This document shows positions 62,344 to 64,000 of a stretch of DNA of 64,000 nt, piece by piece. Under the pieces are notes generated by a model, which ran no database searches, was not told the DNA's origin, and saw nothing but the letters and a program-made list of their open reading frames with translations. The DNA comes from Erinaceus europaeus (Eukaryota > Chordata > Mammalia > Eulipotyphla > Erinaceidae), in the NCBI RefSeq assembly GCF_950295315.1, contig NC_080164.1:61828042-61892041 (forward strand). The letters run 5' to 3'. Each line of letters begins with the position of its first letter. Positions within the stretch are counted from its first letter, which is position 1. A program made the position numbers and the translations under genes.

Positions 62344-64000
62344 ATGGCGTTAAAGTATATTCAATCTTTGATATCAATAAATGTCAATGGCCTGAATTCA
62401 CCTATTAAAAGACACAGAGTAGGAAGATGGATCAGAAAACACAACCCAACAATATGCTGTCTACAGGAAACCCACCTAACTCAACAAGACAAACACAGAC
62501 TTAAAGTGAAAGGATGGAAAACTATAATACAAGCCAATGGCCCACAAAAAGGGGCAGGAACAGCTATTCTCATATCTGACATGATAGACTTTAAAATAGA
62601 TAGGATTAAAAAAGATAGGAATGGACACTACTTAATGCTCAGAGGATCATTCAATCAAGAGGACTTAACAATTATTAACATCTATGCACCCAATGAGAAG
62701 CCATCTAAATACATCAAACTTCTACTGAAAGAGCTACAGCAATATATTAACCGTAACACAATCATAGTAGGGGACTTCAACACCCCACTCTCTCAACATA
62801 ACAGATCATCCAGGCAGAAAATCAATAAAGACATAAGGGAGCTAAATGAAGAGATAGATAAACTAGAACTATTGAACATTTTCAGAGTCATTCATCCCAA
62901 GAAACTGGAATACACATTTTACTCAAATCCACATGGGTCATTCTCAAGGATAGACCATATGTTAGGCCACAAAGACAGCATCAACCAATTCAAGAGCATT
63001 GAAATCATCCCAAGCATCTTCTCGGACCACAGTGGCATTAAACTAACACTTAACAATCAACAAAAGATTAGTAACAGTCCCAAAATGTGGAAGCTCAACA
63101 GTACACTTCTTAACAACTTCTGGGTCAAAGAGGAAATCAAGGAAGAAATCAAAATGTTTCGAGAGTTCAATGAAAATGAAGACACAAGCTATCAAAATAT
63201 TTGGGACACAGCTAAAGCAGTCCTAAGAGGGAAGTTCATAGCTATAAAAGCACACATTAGGAAACAAGAAAAAGCACAAATAAACAGCCTGATTGCACAT
63301 CTTAAAGACCTAGAAGAAGAACAAAAAAGGAACCCTAAAGCAACCAGAAGGACAGAAATCACTAAAGTCAGGGCAAAAATAAATAACATTGAGAATAGGA
63401 AAACCATACAAAAGATCAAAGAAAGTAAATGTTGATTCTTCGAAAGAGTGAACAAAATCAACAAACCTTTAGCCAGACTCACAAAACAAAAAAGGGAGAA
63501 GACCCAATAAATCGGATAGTAAATGAAAGAGGGGATATCACAACAGACACCGCAGGAACTCAACATATCCTGTGAGGCTTCTGTGAACAACTATATGCCA
63601 CCAAGCTAGAGAACCTGGAAGAAATGGATGATTTTCTAGATACCTACCAACTTCCAAAACTAAGTAAAGAGGAAGTGGATAACATGAACAGGCCCATCAC
63701 AACCAATGAAATTGAAACAGTTATCAAAAATCTCCCCCAAAATAAAAGTCCTGGACCAGATGGTTTTACAAATGAATTCTACAAAACGTTCAAAGAAGAA
63801 CTTATCCCTCTACTTTTAAAAGTCTTCCAGAAGATTGAAGACACTGGAATACTCCCTGCCAGCTTCTATGAAGCCAACATCACCCTGATACCAAAAGCAG
63901 ACAGGGACATAACCAAAAAAGAAAACTACAGACCAATATCTCTGATGAACATAGATGCGAAAATATTGAACAAAATTCTAGCCAACCGGATACAGCAGTA
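62344..64000 (+). pseudogene. L1 ORF2 (endonuclease/reverse transcriptase), interrupted, partial
   Basis: ORF2p nicks target DNA and reverse-transcribes L1 RNA. The open part (62344-63435, 363 residues) holds the whole APE-type endonuclease. Catalytic residues are visible, offset by one from human: N13, E42, Y114, D144, N146, D204, D228, H229 (motifs [39 protein letters not shown]). Then a TGA replaces a tryptophan codon, a base is lost near 63505, and another TGA follows at 63573. Reverse transcriptase motifs [13 protein letters not shown] and [19 protein letters not shown] are still readable before the window ends. Confidence 0.94.

Larger units (their letters stand above)
60634..64000 (+). 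mobile_element. L1 retrotransposon, 5' part, defective, cut by window end
   Basis: Order: 5'UTR (60634-61327), ORF1 (61328-62287 with two in-frame stops), spacer, ORF2 (from 62344) with endonuclease domain and the start of reverse transcriptase. Stops at 62108-62110, 62249-62251, 63433-63435 and 63573-63575, plus a 1-base deletion near 63505, make this copy inactive. The damage is light, so the insertion is fairly young. Confidence 0.95.

Noticed and set aside
63192..63590. 132-residue minus-strand frame with hydrophobic runs
   Set aside because: Antisense shadow of L1 ORF2.

Overview
The window is nuclear DNA of a eutherian mammal. It holds the interleukin-1 alpha / interleukin-1 beta pair (IL1A, IL1B), both on the minus strand in the same head-to-tail order as in other mammals, with spliced exons, a phase-by-phase match to the known seven-exon genes, and about 60% or more of the rest made of retroposons. 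The abundant tRNA-like SINEs, whose body reads 'cacctgcaggggagtcgctt' or close to it, and a non-coding poly-A retroposon family look like those I remember from hedgehog (Erinaceus). That species call is from memory and only moderately certain.

Layout. 1-12.7 kb: IL1A, minus strand. Exon 1 (non-coding) lies near 12.7 kb. Coding exons 2-6 are complete (11988 down to 3291). Exon 7 enters at 137 and is cut by the window start. 12.7-39.4 kb: intergenic DNA with SINEs, L1 fragments, poly-A retroposons, one solo LTR (36.7 kb), and one LTR followed by a primer-binding-site-like sequence (26.8 kb). 39.4-46.5 kb: a complete IL1B, minus strand, with TATA box, non-coding exon 1, six coding exons (269 residues), an AU-rich 3'UTR and a conserved poly-A signal. 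46.5-60.5 kb: upstream flank of IL1B, dense in nested repeats, including an inverted pair of ~1 kb retroposon arms. 60.5-64 kb: the 5' part of a plus-strand L1 with 5'UTR, ORF1 and ORF2 start, disabled by several stops and a frameshift, running off the window end.

The two genes encode the secreted/alarmin ligands of IL-1 receptor 1. IL-1 beta keeps the caspase-1 site at Asp116. IL-1 alpha keeps the KKRR nuclear signal with the two lysines at 82-83 and the Asp103 protease site, but has Lys instead of Arg at position 112, where thrombin cuts the human protein. A SINE has landed against the exon 3 splice donor of IL1A, and its target-site duplication rebuilds part of the donor.

I found no new gene system. 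The most unusual structural item is the inverted arm pair at 50.97-51.95 and 54.91-55.87 kb. Its outer and inner flanks carry the two halves of one target-site duplication, which points to an inversion by recombination between two retroposon copies. All coordinates of repeats were set by eye and may be off by tens of bases; exon borders were set base by base from splice signals and reading phase.
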